Shown: positions 54,802-63,988 of the stretch, in pieces | Layout of the letters: each line of letters starts with the position of its first letter | Position numbering within the stretch: position 1 is the stretch's first letter | Assembly: GCA_964442655.1 (NCBI GenBank) | Contig: CAYTZM010000003.1 | Location: 1-64,000, forward strand | Source of the DNA: GCA-002727615 sp964442655 | GTDB taxonomy: Bacteria > Pseudomonadota > Alphaproteobacteria > TMED109 | DNA length: 64,000 nt | Reading direction: 5' to 3' | Made by a program: the position numbers and the translations under genes | The notes under the pieces: generated by a model | What the model was told of the DNA's origin: nothing | Database searches by the model: none | What the model saw: the letters and a program-made list of their open reading frames with translations, nothing else

Positions 54802-55916
54802 TTAGATAAACCTTTATTATTATTTAATAATTTATATTTTAATTTTTTATTATCAATTGATAATAAAAATAATATTGTAATTAGAGTAAAAAATATTGGT
54901 AAGTAAAGAATAGGAATAATATTTGAGTAAGAAATAATTAATTGTGGTGCAGCTATAATATATATTTGAATGCAAATGGCACAACTTACTGAAAAAAGAA
55001 TTTTTTTAATAGATACTTTTCTTTGAAATTTTCCTAAAATTGGGCTTATTGCTCCTAGGATAGCCATTAATATTATTATAAACGGTGTCATAATTCTTTT
55101 ATGAGCTTCTGCTAAAAATTCCTTTTTATAGAGATTATCAATATTGTTGTTTGGATTCAATAATTCAAATAATTTTCGTTCATTGGCCTCTTTAAATCTA
55201 ATATTAATTTTTTTAGGGCTCTTATTTATATTTAAAGTGTACTTTTCAAAATATAATATAGAAGTATTGGTTCTTGTGATTTCTTGTCTATTTCCATTAA
55301 AAAGTGTAAATTTTGCTCCATTTATAGTTTGTTCAATTTTTCCATTTTCAGATACTACACTAATAACTTTATTTTTGTCTCTTGCATCATGAATAAGTAT
55401 GTCTTTAAAATTTCCTAAGTTATCTTTTTCCTTTATAAATACTGTTAAGTCTGAAACTGGTTGTGTAAATACTTTTTCTTGAAAGAGAACAGAAATATAA
55501 TTATCTCTGATATTATATTGTAAGTCTTTAAATTTGTTAAAAGAATATGGTGAAATATAGTTTTCTATAAAAATAGATATACAACCTAAAAATAGTCCAA
55601 AAATAATTGTAGGTAAAATAATTTTAAAATTATTGATTCCAGCAGTTCTCATAGCGATTATTTCGGATTCTGTACTTAATCTAAGATAGGTTATTAAAGA
55701 TGAAAGATAAGCTAGAAATGGAATTATTGTAGCGATTAATTTTGGAATAATTAAAATAGTAAGATAAAAAAATAAATTGATTGGCAAGCCTTTAATTATA
55801 ATTAATTCAATAAATCTTAAAGATTGAGTTAACCAAGCAACGCCAGTCATGGTAATCATAAATAATAAAAACGGACCTAGTAATTGTTTTGATATATATA
55901 TTATAAATAAATTCAA
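54798..55916 (-). CDS. lptF: LPS export ABC transporter permease LptF
   Basis: Partner permease of LptG, 372 residues. YISKQLLGPFLLFMITMTGVAWL at the N-terminus, then LIIPKLIATIIPFLAYLSSL and STESEIIAMRTAGIN are typical; six transmembrane helices and a periplasmic domain. The start is TTG at 55916 with GGAAG upstream. It heads the lptF-lptG-lptD-surA-rsmA operon, divergent from pepA. Confidence 0.93.
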   Translation of the reverse strand: MNLFIIYISKQLLGPFLLFMITMTGVAWLTQSLRFIELIIIKGLPINLFFYLTILIIPKLIATIIPFLAYLSSLITYLRLSTESEIIAMRTAGINNFKIILPTIIFGLFLGCISIFIENYISPYSFNKFKDLQYNIRDNYISVLFQEKVFTQPVSDLTVFIKEKDNLGNFKDILIHDARDKNKVISVVSENGKIEQTINGAKFTLFNGNRQEITRTNTSILYFEKYTLNINKSPKKINIRFKEANERKLFELLNPNNNIDNLYKKEFLAEAHKRIMTPFIIILMAILGAISPILGKFQRKVSIKKILFSVSCAICIQIYIIAAPQLIISYSNIIPILYLPIFFTLITILFLLSIDNKKLKYKLLNNNKGLSN

Positions 55917-56007
55917 TTTACCAACTTCCGTTTATTTTATATAACTTAATTAAAATTATATAATAGTTTAATATTATTAGAAATTTATAGATTTTAAAGG
56001 AAAAAAA

Positions 56008-57507
56008 ATGATTATTAAAACTTTATTTAATACAAAGCCATCTTCTAAAACAGATTTATTAATAATACTAGTAGATAATACTCTAAGATTAAAAGAATCT
56101 AGTTTAAGTTTGGATACTAAATATGAAGGAAAAATATCTAAAACTTTAAAATCTGATTTGTTTGAAAGTAAAAAAGGTAGTTATTTAATTTTTACTATTC
56201 ATAGTAAAACTAAACCTAAACAGATAATGCTTTATTCTGTTGGAGATAAAAAAGATATTATTATTGAAGAAAGTGATAGATTAGGTGGAAAAATATGTTC
56301 AATTCTTAATGATAAATTTTCTAATATTTCAATTATTTGTGAATTATATAAAAATAATTCATATTTCAATGAAGGGCTTGCGGCAAATATAATGCATGGT
56401 TTTATTTTAAGGTCTTATAGTTTTAATAAATATAAGGTTAAGACTAGAAATAAAAATAAAAAGCATCTTAAACAAATAGAAATTATTACAAAAAATATTT
56501 CTAAATTTAAAAAGGCATATTCTCCTTTAGAAGCATTAAAAGAAGGAATTTATTTAACTAGAAATTTAGTCTCGGAACCAGCTAATGTTCTTACTCCAAA
56601 AGTTTTAGCTGAAGAAGCTTCCAAGTTGAAATCTTTAGGTATTAAAGTTGAAGTTTTAAAATTGCAACAAATTAAAAAATTAAAAATGGGAGCTTTGCTG
56701 GGAGTTGCGCAAGGGAGTGTGAATGAACCAAGAGTTGTAAGTATGAGTTGGAATGGAACTAAAAATAAAAATTCTAAACCAGAGGTATGTTTTGTAGGAA
56801 AAGGCGTGACATTTGATACTGGTGGTATTTCAATAAAACCTTCTGGAGGAATGGAAGATATGAAATGGGACATGGGCGGTTCTGGCGTTGTTATTGGGCT
56901 TATGAAAGCTTTAGCAGGTAGAAAAGCTAAAGTAAATATATCTGCTGTAGTTGGTTTGGTTGAAAATATGCCGTCTGGAAAGGCACAAAAACCTGGAGAT
57001 GTTGTAATCGCATCGTCTGGACATACTATTGAGGTAATAAATACTGATGCTGAAGGACGTTTAGTTTTAGCCGATGCTGTTACATATGCAATTAAAAAGT
57101 TTAAACCCAAAAAGATTATAGATTTAGCAACTCTTACTGGCGCAATAATTATAAGTCTTGGACCACAAAGAGCTGGTTTATTTAGCAATAATGATGAATT
57201 AGCAGATAATTTATTTAGTTGTGGAGAAAAAACTGGTGAAAAACTGTGGAGAATGCCTGTGGGTGACGAATATAATGATGATATTAAATCTGCTATAGCA
57301 GATATGCATAACGTGGGATCAGGAAGAGGAGCCGGTTCAACAGCAGGTGCTAAATTTATACAACAGTTTGTTCAAGATATTCCATGGGCTCATTTAGATA
57401 TTGCTGGAGTAACATGGGCGAAGGTGCCATCTGATTTGTATCCTAAAGGGGGAACAGCTTTTGGTGTAAGGTTATTAAATAATTATATTCAAAATTTTAT
57501 TGAATAA
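56008..57507 (+). CDS. pepA: Leucyl aminopeptidase (M17)
   Basis: Two-metal exopeptidase of 499 residues. VGKGVTFDTGGISIKPSGGM and the signature NTDAEGRLVLADAV carry the metal ligands; WAHLDIAGVTWA closes the catalytic domain. A poorly conserved N-terminal domain spans about 1-160. AAAGGAAA precedes the ATG. It is divergent from lptF; holC, which often follows pepA, is absent. Confidence 0.96.
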   Translation: MIIKTLFNTKPSSKTDLLIILVDNTLRLKESSLSLDTKYEGKISKTLKSDLFESKKGSYLIFTIHSKTKPKQIMLYSVGDKKDIIIEESDRLGGKICSILNDKFSNISIICELYKNNSYFNEGLAANIMHGFILRSYSFNKYKVKTRNKNKKHLKQIEIITKNISKFKKAYSPLEALKEGIYLTRNLVSEPANVLTPKVLAEEASKLKSLGIKVEVLKLQQIKKLKMGALLGVAQGSVNEPRVVSMSWNGTKNKNSKPEVCFVGKGVTFDTGGISIKPSGGMEDMKWDMGGSGVVIGLMKALAGRKAKVNISAVVGLVENMPSGKAQKPGDVVIASSGHTIEVINTDAEGRLVLADAVTYAIKKFKPKKIIDLATLTGAIIISLGPQRAGLFSNNDELADNLFSCGEKTGEKLWRMPVGDEYNDDIKSAIADMHNVGSGRGAGSTAGAKFIQQFVQDIPWAHLDIAGVTWAKVPSDLYPKGGTAFGVRLLNNYIQNFIE

Positions 57508-57535
57508 TAATAAAGATATATGAAAGAGAATTTTT

Positions 57536-57952
57536 ATGGCTATAGAAAGAACATTATCAATAATTAAGCCAGATGCAACTAAGCGCTCTCTAACTGGAAA
57601 AATAAACGCAATTATAGAAGAATCAAATCTTAAAATTATAGCTCAAAAAGAAATTCTCCTTTCAAAAGAACAAGCTGAAAATTTTTATGGAGTTCATAAA
57701 GAAAGACCTTTTTTCCCAGATTTAATAAATTTTATTACTTCTGGTCCTGTTGTAGTTCAAATTCTTGAAGGTGAAGATGCTATATCAAATTATAGAGATA
57801 TAATGGGTGCAACAAACCCTAAGGAAGCAAAACTAGGTACTATAAGAGCTCAATTTGGAAAATCTATAGAAGCAAATTCAGTTCATGGTTCAGATAGTGC
57901 AGAAAATGCTGCTATAGAAGTAAATTTCTTTTTTAATAAGAATAAAATTTAG
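57536..57952 (+). CDS. ndk: Nucleoside diphosphate kinase
   Basis: Equilibrates nucleoside di- and triphosphates. 138 residues: ERTLSIIKPDATKR, GPVVVQILEGEDAI, the active-site histidine in NSVHGSDSAENA. It follows pepA by 28 bases. Its 3' end lies in a strong inverted repeat shared with the end of purM. Confidence 0.97.
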   Translation: MAIERTLSIIKPDATKRSLTGKINAIIEESNLKIIAQKEILLSKEQAENFYGVHKERPFFPDLINFITSGPVVVQILEGEDAISNYRDIMGATNPKEAKLGTIRAQFGKSIEANSVHGSDSAENAAIEVNFFFNKNKI

Positions 57953-57979
57953 GATAATTTATAAATTATCCCAAATTTT
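57944..57979. terminator. Bidirectional terminator between ndk and purM, inside both coding ends
   Basis: Bases 57944-57959 pair with 57964-57979 in 15 of 16 positions (core GGATAATT with AATTATCC, 4-base loop). The stem covers the stop codons of both convergent genes. It is followed by a T-rich run on the plus strand (TTTTATTTTTATT) and on the minus strand (TTTTATTCTTATT), as expected of a terminator working in both directions. Confidence 0.65.
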
Positions 57980-59047
57980 ATTTTTATTACTTATTATAAG
58001 TTTTTGATATTTTTTATTATTTTCTAAATGACCAATTATAAAAGCTTTTTCTCCAGATTTTTGAAAGTTTTCAATAACTTTTTTTGCATTATTTTTGTTA
58101 ATTATTAAACACATTCCTATTCCACAATTAAAAGTTTTTAACATTTCGTTTGTACTGACTTTTCCCAATTCTTTAAGCCAGTTAAAAATAAAATTTGGTT
58201 TTATATTTTCACCATAGATGATAGCAGATAAATTTTTAGGAATAATTCTGGGAAGGTTATCAATTAATCCTCCTCCAGTAATATGTGCGCATGCTTTGAT
58301 ATTGTTTAATGAGTGTTCTTTCAAAATAGGTTTTACATATATTTTAGTTGGAGTAAGTAGATGGTAACCAATAGAAATTTTTGAAAAATTTTTTATTTTA
58401 TCTCTCAAATTTATTTTTTTCTCTTTTAATATTTTTCTTACTAAAGAAAAACCATTTGAATGTATTCCTGAGCTTTTTAAACCAATAATTATATCTCCAC
58501 TTTTTAAATTACTTTTAGGTAAAATCTTTTTCTTATCTACGATCCCTACTGCAAAACCTGCTAAGTCAAAGTTATTATTGTATATATCTGGGAGTTCAGC
58601 TGTCTCGCCACCTATTAAGGCACAGTTTGATTTTTTTAATCCACATGCTATACCTTCAACAATTGATTTTGCTTTTTTTATATTAAGTTTATCTGTAGCC
58701 AAATAGTCCAAGAAAAATAAAGGTTCTGCTCCTTGGACAATGATATCATTAACACACATTGCTACTAAATCTATTCCTATAGTATCAAATTTATTCATTT
58801 CTTCAGCTATAATTAATTTAGTTCCTACACCATCGGTTGCAGATACTAATATAGGACTTTTATATTTAAATTTAGATAAATTAAATAACCCACCAAATCC
58901 ACCTATATTGCCTATAACCCCTTTTCTATAAGTATTATTTACTATAGGTTTAATTGTTTTTACAAATTTGTTTCCCTTTTCAATATTTACACCTGCATCT
59001 TTATAGGTAAGTTTATTTGAAGATTTATTTGTTTTTATTTTAGACAT
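57959..59047 (-). CDS. purM: Phosphoribosylformylglycinamidine cyclo-ligase
   Basis: AIR synthetase of purine biosynthesis, 362 residues. TYKDAGVNIEKGNKFV at the start, GGFGGLFNL, VSATDGVGTKL, the ATP-site GIDLVAMCVNDI, ALIGGETAELP, GLKSSGIHSNGFSLVR and HITGGGLIDNLPRI are all family signatures. purN, commonly its partner, is not downstream. Confidence 0.97.
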   Translation of the reverse strand: MSKIKTNKSSNKLTYKDAGVNIEKGNKFVKTIKPIVNNTYRKGVIGNIGGFGGLFNLSKFKYKSPILVSATDGVGTKLIIAEEMNKFDTIGIDLVAMCVNDIIVQGAEPLFFLDYLATDKLNIKKAKSIVEGIACGLKKSNCALIGGETAELPDIYNNNFDLAGFAVGIVDKKKILPKSNLKSGDIIIGLKSSGIHSNGFSLVRKILKEKKINLRDKIKNFSKISIGYHLLTPTKIYVKPILKEHSLNNIKACAHITGGGLIDNLPRIIPKNLSAIIYGENIKPNFIFNWLKELGKVSTNEMLKTFNCGIGMCLIINKNNAKKVIENFQKSGEKAFIIGHLENNKKYQKLIISNKNKIWDNL

Positions 59048-59127
59048 GGTTGATTATGATCCTATATTTAAATATTCTAACATGACGATACTTTAAATCA
59101 CAAGTTTTGTAATGTAATGGTTTGTAA

Positions 59128-60318
59128 ATGTTAAAAAATATACAAAAATCATATAAATATTATAGTTTAATATTACTATTTTTATTATTTAATACATCTA
59201 TTAAAGCTGAAAATTTTTATACAATTAATAATATCTCTGTAGATATTATGTCAGAGAAAATTAGCACAGCAAGAGATATAGCTACACATAAAGCAATAGT
59301 TGTAGGTTTTAAAAGACTGCTTTCTTGGAAGTTAAATCGAAATGATTTTGAGAATATAGAAAATATATTAAATACTGTTGATGAGCAGAAAGGTTTTTTA
59401 AAGAATTTTGTTAGTGGGTATAAAATTCATCATGAAAAGTTCTCTAATTTTAGTTATAGAGCTGAGTTTTCCATTTTCTATGATTTAAATAAAATTAAAA
59501 ATTGGTTGTCTAAAAATAATATTTTTTATATTGAAAAAAATATAACTGACATTTTAATTATACCTATTATGGAATTTAATAAAAAAAAGTATCTATGGGA
59601 TGGGCCTAATTTATGGGGTGAATTATGGCAAGAAAAATTACAAAATAAATATTCTAAAAATTTTATTTTTCCTAATGGGGATGTTGATGATTTAACTTAC
59701 ATATTTTATGATGATTTATATAAATTAAATACAGATAAAGTATATAATTTTTCTAAAAGGTATAATTTAAATAATATTTTTATTCCATTTATTAAGTTAA
59801 TTGGTAAAACGAATGGAATTTATGAAGCTGAATATGGGGCTCATTTATTAATAAACAGGAATTTGATTAATTTTATGGATAGTAAAGTATTAATTTCATC
59901 GAAAAATGAAAATATAAATTTTTTTATTAAAAAGTGTAAAAATATAGTATTAGAAGAAGTTACAAAATATTTTGAACAGCATTATATAGTTAATAGATTT
60001 AATATAAGATTGTATGCTAACTTTTCAGATTATAAAAGTTGGCTAATTATACAAAACAAAATTAGTAATATGGAAGAAATACTAGATTATAGTGTAAAAT
60101 CTTTAACTATAGAAAATGCTATAATAGATACTCATATATCAATAAATAATGAATCTGAATTATTTAATATATTTAATAATAGTAGGTTAGGACTGCAAAA
60201 GAATTTTAACAATGAATATGATATTTATGTTATGTCTGAAAATAATATAATAATTAATAATTCTGAGATTATAGAAAAAAATACTAATAAAAACCAGTCT
60301 ATACTTGTTATAGAGTAA
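59128..60318 (+). CDS. DUF2066 family secreted protein
   Basis: 396 residues with an N-terminal signal peptide (about 1-27, ending NTSIKA). The conserved N-terminal pattern has ISVDIMSEKISTARDIATHK and VGFKRLLSW. The C-terminal half is poorly conserved. A DUF2066 gene divergent from purM and upstream of a PerM-type gene is a recurring alphaproteobacterial arrangement. Function unknown. Confidence 0.8.
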   Translation: MLKNIQKSYKYYSLILLFLLFNTSIKAENFYTINNISVDIMSEKISTARDIATHKAIVVGFKRLLSWKLNRNDFENIENILNTVDEQKGFLKNFVSGYKIHHEKFSNFSYRAEFSIFYDLNKIKNWLSKNNIFYIEKNITDILIIPIMEFNKKKYLWDGPNLWGELWQEKLQNKYSKNFIFPNGDVDDLTYIFYDDLYKLNTDKVYNFSKRYNLNNIFIPFIKLIGKTNGIYEAEYGAHLLINRNLINFMDSKVLISSKNENINFFIKKCKNIVLEEVTKYFEQHYIVNRFNIRLYANFSDYKSWLIIQNKISNMEEILDYSVKSLTIENAIIDTHISINNESELFNIFNNSRLGLQKNFNNEYDIYVMSENNIIINNSEIIEKNTNKNQSILVIE

Positions 60319-60339
60319 TGTTTAAGTTGGAGTTGCTGA

Positions 60340-61356
60340 TTGTATAAAAAAAGTTACTTATTGATATTTTTAATAATTTTGCTGTCAGTATTTTTGGTGT
60401 TGGCTTCTGAAGTATTATTGCCTTTTATTATTGGCATTATTATAGCATATATTTTGAATCCATTAGTTGTAAAAATGGAAAAAGCAGGAATAAATCATTT
60501 ATTATCTGTTTTAATGGTATTATTGTTAGCTTTTGTTTTTTGTTTTGGTTCTTTTCTATTTTTAATTCCAATATTGATAGATCAATTAGAAATTATTTTG
60601 AAAAAATTACCTTATGTATTTGATAAATTGAAGTTTTATTTAATTGAGTATGTTAGTAATATAGGTTTTATTGAAAAAGAAGAGTATTCTAAGTATATTT
60701 CAAACTTTATTTCTAACAAAAGTGGAGATTTAATAAAATATTTATTTGAATTTTTAGCTATATCTTTGGACAAATCAATTGCTATAATTAATATAATAGG
60801 ATTAGTTTTTATTACACCTATTGTAGTATTTTTTACATTAAATGACTGGAATAAAATACTTAATTATCTTAATAAAAACGTATCAAAAAATATAATTTCT
60901 CAAATTAATCCAAAAATTATTAAAATTAATAAAGTTTTATCTTCATTTTTTAGAGGACAATTAATAGTCGCTTTTTTATTAGTAATTTATTATTCCATTA
61001 CTTTAACTTTACTTGAAATTGAGGGTAGTTTTAGTATAGGAATGCTTATTGGTATCTTATCATTCCTTCCTTATATAGGGTTTATAGTAGGTATTTTAAT
61101 ATCTATTTCTTTTGCTTTGATTCAGTTTGGAACAATAAACATAGTAATTTATGTTTTATTAGTTTTTATTTTAGGTCAATTTTTAGAAAGTTATGTCTTA
61201 TCACCTAGGTATATTTCTAAAAATATAGGGTTGCATCCTTTGTTAAGTATGTTTGTAATTATTGCTTCTGGTGCAGCATTTGGGTTAATAGGGATATTAT
61301 TAGCTATTCCATTAACAGCTGTTTTATGTTCTATTATTTTCGATTCTAAGAAATAG
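60340..61356 (+). CDS. AI-2E/PerM family transporter-like membrane protein
   Basis: 338 residues with about eight transmembrane helices. ASEVLLPFIIGIIIAYILNP near the start, a soluble middle part, then FFRGQLIVAFLLVIYYSI and GMLIGILSFLPYIGFIVG with LGQFLESYVLSPRYISK are the PerM signature. The family includes proposed autoinducer-2 exporters and ion antiporters; the substrate is unknown. The start is TTG at 60340 after GGAG. Confidence 0.87.
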   Translation: MYKKSYLLIFLIILLSVFLVLASEVLLPFIIGIIIAYILNPLVVKMEKAGINHLLSVLMVLLLAFVFCFGSFLFLIPILIDQLEIILKKLPYVFDKLKFYLIEYVSNIGFIEKEEYSKYISNFISNKSGDLIKYLFEFLAISLDKSIAIINIIGLVFITPIVVFFTLNDWNKILNYLNKNVSKNIISQINPKIIKINKVLSSFFRGQLIVAFLLVIYYSITLTLLEIEGSFSIGMLIGILSFLPYIGFIVGILISISFALIQFGTINIVIYVLLVFILGQFLESYVLSPRYISKNIGLHPLLSMFVIIASGAAFGLIGILLAIPLTAVLCSIIFDSKK

Positions 61357-61366
61357 TGACTTTTGT

Positions 61367-62029
61367 ATGTTTATAAAAGAGCAATTAATATTTGATTTAA
61401 GAAGTTTTCCAGCTATGGGAAGAAATGATTATTTTGTAAGTAAAGCTAATGCAGATGCTGTCAATTGGATTGATATGTGGCCTAATTGGCCTTCTTTAGG
61501 ATTAATAGTTAATGGTAAAAGAGGTTCTGGAAAAAGTCATTTAGCAGAAGTTCTAAAAGGAGTATCTAAAGGAAAAATAGTATTTGCTAAAAATATTAAT
61601 AAAAATAATATTGCTAAATTATTTAAAATAAAGTGTATAATAATTGAAGATTTAGAACTTTTAAAGTCAGAAAATGCACTTTTTCATTTATATAATATGT
61701 GTGTTGAGAATAATAATAAAATAATGATAACTTCAAATACTCCTGTAACTTTAATAAATTTTAAATTGTTAGATTTAAAGTCTAGGTTATTATCATTGCC
61801 ATCGGTTAATATAAATTTTCCAGATGATATTTTATTGAATAATATAATTATAAAACAGTTTTTTGATAGAGGTGTAAAAATAGATAAAGAGGTTGTTAAA
61901 TTTTTATTAAAAAGAGTAGATAGGTCTTTTGATTCAATATATGATCTTGTATCGAAAATTGATTTTAAATCTTTAGAAAAATCAAGGAAAATTACTATAC
62001 CTTTTGTAAAAAAATTTATTAAGGATTAA
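61367..62029 (+). CDS. hdaA: DnaA-related regulatory protein HdaA
   Basis: 220-residue AAA+ protein related to DnaA domain III, which in Caulobacter stimulates DnaA-ATP hydrolysis with the beta clamp and prevents over-initiation. The N-terminal clamp-binding-like EQLIFDLRSFPAMGR precedes DYFVSKANADAV, Walker A VNGKRGSGKSHLAE, a Walker B-like IIEDLELL and SRLLSLPSVNI. It follows the PerM-type gene by 10 bases, as usual in the group. Confidence 0.87.
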   Translation: MFIKEQLIFDLRSFPAMGRNDYFVSKANADAVNWIDMWPNWPSLGLIVNGKRGSGKSHLAEVLKGVSKGKIVFAKNINKNNIAKLFKIKCIIIEDLELLKSENALFHLYNMCVENNNKIMITSNTPVTLINFKLLDLKSRLLSLPSVNINFPDDILLNNIIIKQFFDRGVKIDKEVVKFLLKRVDRSFDSIYDLVSKIDFKSLEKSRKITIPFVKKFIKD

Positions 62030-62046
62030 TAATTGGGAGAATATTA

Positions 62047-62826
62047 ATGGATATGGGTTTAAAAGGAAAAACAGCAATTATTTGTGCTTCTAGTAGAGGT
62101 TTGGGAAAAGGATGTGCTAAAGCGCTAGCTTCTGAAGGAGTTGATGTAATAATTAATGGTAGAGATGAGAAAGTTTTATCTAACACGGCTCATGAAATAA
62201 GAAAATTATATGGTGTGAATGTTAAAGAATATTGTGCAGATATAACTACTCAAGATGCACAAAGTAAATTATTAGAAATATGTTCAGAGCCAGATATTTT
62301 AGTAAATAATGCTGGAGGACCTCCTCCAGGAGACTTTAGAGATTGGGATAGAGACGATTGGATGAATGCTTGTATTGCTAATATGTTTACCCCTATAGAA
62401 TTAATAAAAATATATGTGGATGGCATGGTAAATAGAAAATTTGGAAGAATAATTAATATTACATCTAGTTCTGTGAAAGCACCAATTGATATATTGGGTT
62501 TGTCAAATGGTGCGAGAAGTGGTTTAACTGGTTTTGTAGCAGGAGTAGCTAGAAAAACGGTTATAAATAATGTAACGATTAATAATATTTTACCTGGACC
62601 ATTTGATACAGATCGATTGAGGAGTGGATTTAAATTTGTATCAGAGAAGACAGGAAAAAGTATAGAAGAAATTAGAAATGTTAGAGCTTTGGAAAACCCT
62701 TCAGGTCGCTTTGGTACTCCTGAAGAATTTGGTGCTGCTTGTACTTTTCTGTGTAGTATTCATGCAGGTTATATAACTGGTCAAAATTTACTTTTAGATG
62801 GTGGAGCATATCCAGGAACATATTAA
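62047..62826 (+). CDS. SDR-family oxidoreductase with atypical active site
   Basis: 259 residues. GMGLKGKTAIICASSRGLG-type cofactor site (ASSRGLGKGCA), NNAGGPPPGDF and ITSSSVKAP are present. At the usual Y-x3-K the sequence is LGLSNGARSGLTGF, so Tyr and Lys are replaced by Ser/Asn and Arg. This SNGAR form defines a known divergent SDR subgroup often misnamed 3-oxoacyl-ACP reductase; its reaction is unknown. GGGAG precedes the ATG. Confidence 0.85.
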   Translation: MDMGLKGKTAIICASSRGLGKGCAKALASEGVDVIINGRDEKVLSNTAHEIRKLYGVNVKEYCADITTQDAQSKLLEICSEPDILVNNAGGPPPGDFRDWDRDDWMNACIANMFTPIELIKIYVDGMVNRKFGRIINITSSSVKAPIDILGLSNGARSGLTGFVAGVARKTVINNVTINNILPGPFDTDRLRSGFKFVSEKTGKSIEEIRNVRALENPSGRFGTPEEFGAACTFLCSIHAGYITGQNLLLDGGAYPGTY

Positions 62827-62848
62827 ATATAATTGATGCTTTATAGTT

Positions 62849-63988
62849 TTAATCTATTATTATTTTACCATTAATATTTTTTATTGAGGATTTTCCTTCA
62901 ATGAATTTTAATGCTGCTGAACCAAATATTTGATATCTCCAACCTTTAAGTGATTTTACATTTTTTTTGCCTAAAGCTATATTTCTTATATCATCTTTAT
63001 TAGCTATTAAAAGGCTTGATATATTATTTTTTTCTGCTGAATTTAAAAGAATAATTTTTAATATCTCTAATAAGGATTTAGAAACTTTAATATCGTTATC
63101 ATTTTTATTATTAATAAAAGTTTTATTTGCTTTGATTTTAGCAATATTAATACTTTTTAATATTATTGTTTTTGTATTATTATCTATGTTGTTTAAGTTA
63201 ACCCCCCTTAAATATTGAAAGTTTTTAATGGAATTAGGAGGATTTTTTGCAATTTTTAAAATTATTTCGTCTCGAATAATTTTATTTTTAGGAATATTTA
63301 ATTTTTGAGCTAGTTTCTCCCTTGAAGCACTTATTTCTCTCACTATAGACAAAGTTTTTAAATTATTATGGTTAAATTTAATTTTTTTCCATGCTTCATA
63401 AGGTTTAGTAATATATAAATTTTTATTTTTAAAATTTTCTAATTCTTCTTTTATCCATTCAATCCGATTATTTTTTTTAATTGTTTTTACTAAATTTAAA
63501 TATATTTTAGATAGATGTGTTACATCAGATATAGCATATTTAATTTGGTTATTTGATAAAGGTCTTTTTTCCCAATTTGTAAATCTAATACTTTTATCTA
63601 TTTTTTTTCCTACAATATTCTTTACCAGATTTTCATAGCTAACAGAATCTCCATAACCGCAGGCCATTGCAGCTGATTGTGTATCAAATATTGGCTTAGG
63701 GACTTTTTTAATCAAATTAAAAATAATTTCAAAGTCTTGTCTGGGAGAATGGAATACTTTTATCATACTTTCTTTTATAAAAAGTTTATATATAGGTTTT
63801 AAATTAATATTTTTTATTAAAGGATCTATTGCCCAGCCATTTCCTTCGGTATCTCCAATTTGTATTAAACATAATTTAGGATAGTAATATTTTTCTCTAA
63901 TAAATTCAGTATCCACACAAATAAATTTTTCGTTTTTTAATTTGTTGCAGAGGTTTGCAATTTCATTAGAGGTTGTTATAAGTGACAT
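62849..63988 (-). CDS. rnd: Ribonuclease D
   Basis: 3'-to-5' exoribonuclease for tRNA maturation, 379 residues. DEDD catalytic residues: VDTEFIREKYY (Asp, Glu), KVFHSPRQDFEII (Asp) and QIKYAISDVTHL (Tyr, Asp). An HRDC domain follows about residue 210. The gene is complete, with its start 12 bases from the window end. Confidence 0.93.
   Translation of the reverse strand: MSLITTSNEIANLCNKLKNEKFICVDTEFIREKYYYPKLCLIQIGDTEGNGWAIDPLIKNINLKPIYKLFIKESMIKVFHSPRQDFEIIFNLIKKVPKPIFDTQSAAMACGYGDSVSYENLVKNIVGKKIDKSIRFTNWEKRPLSNNQIKYAISDVTHLSKIYLNLVKTIKKNNRIEWIKEELENFKNKNLYITKPYEAWKKIKFNHNNLKTLSIVREISASREKLAQKLNIPKNKIIRDEIILKIAKNPPNSIKNFQYLRGVNLNNIDNNTKTIILKSINIAKIKANKTFINNKNDNDIKVSKSLLEILKIILLNSAEKNNISSLLIANKDDIRNIALGKKNVKSLKGWRYQIFGSAALKFIEGKSSIKNINGKIIID

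Noticed and set aside
56550..57188. Large antisense frame inside pepA
   Set aside because: Shadow of a conserved gene, without a ribosome binding site or recognisable domain.
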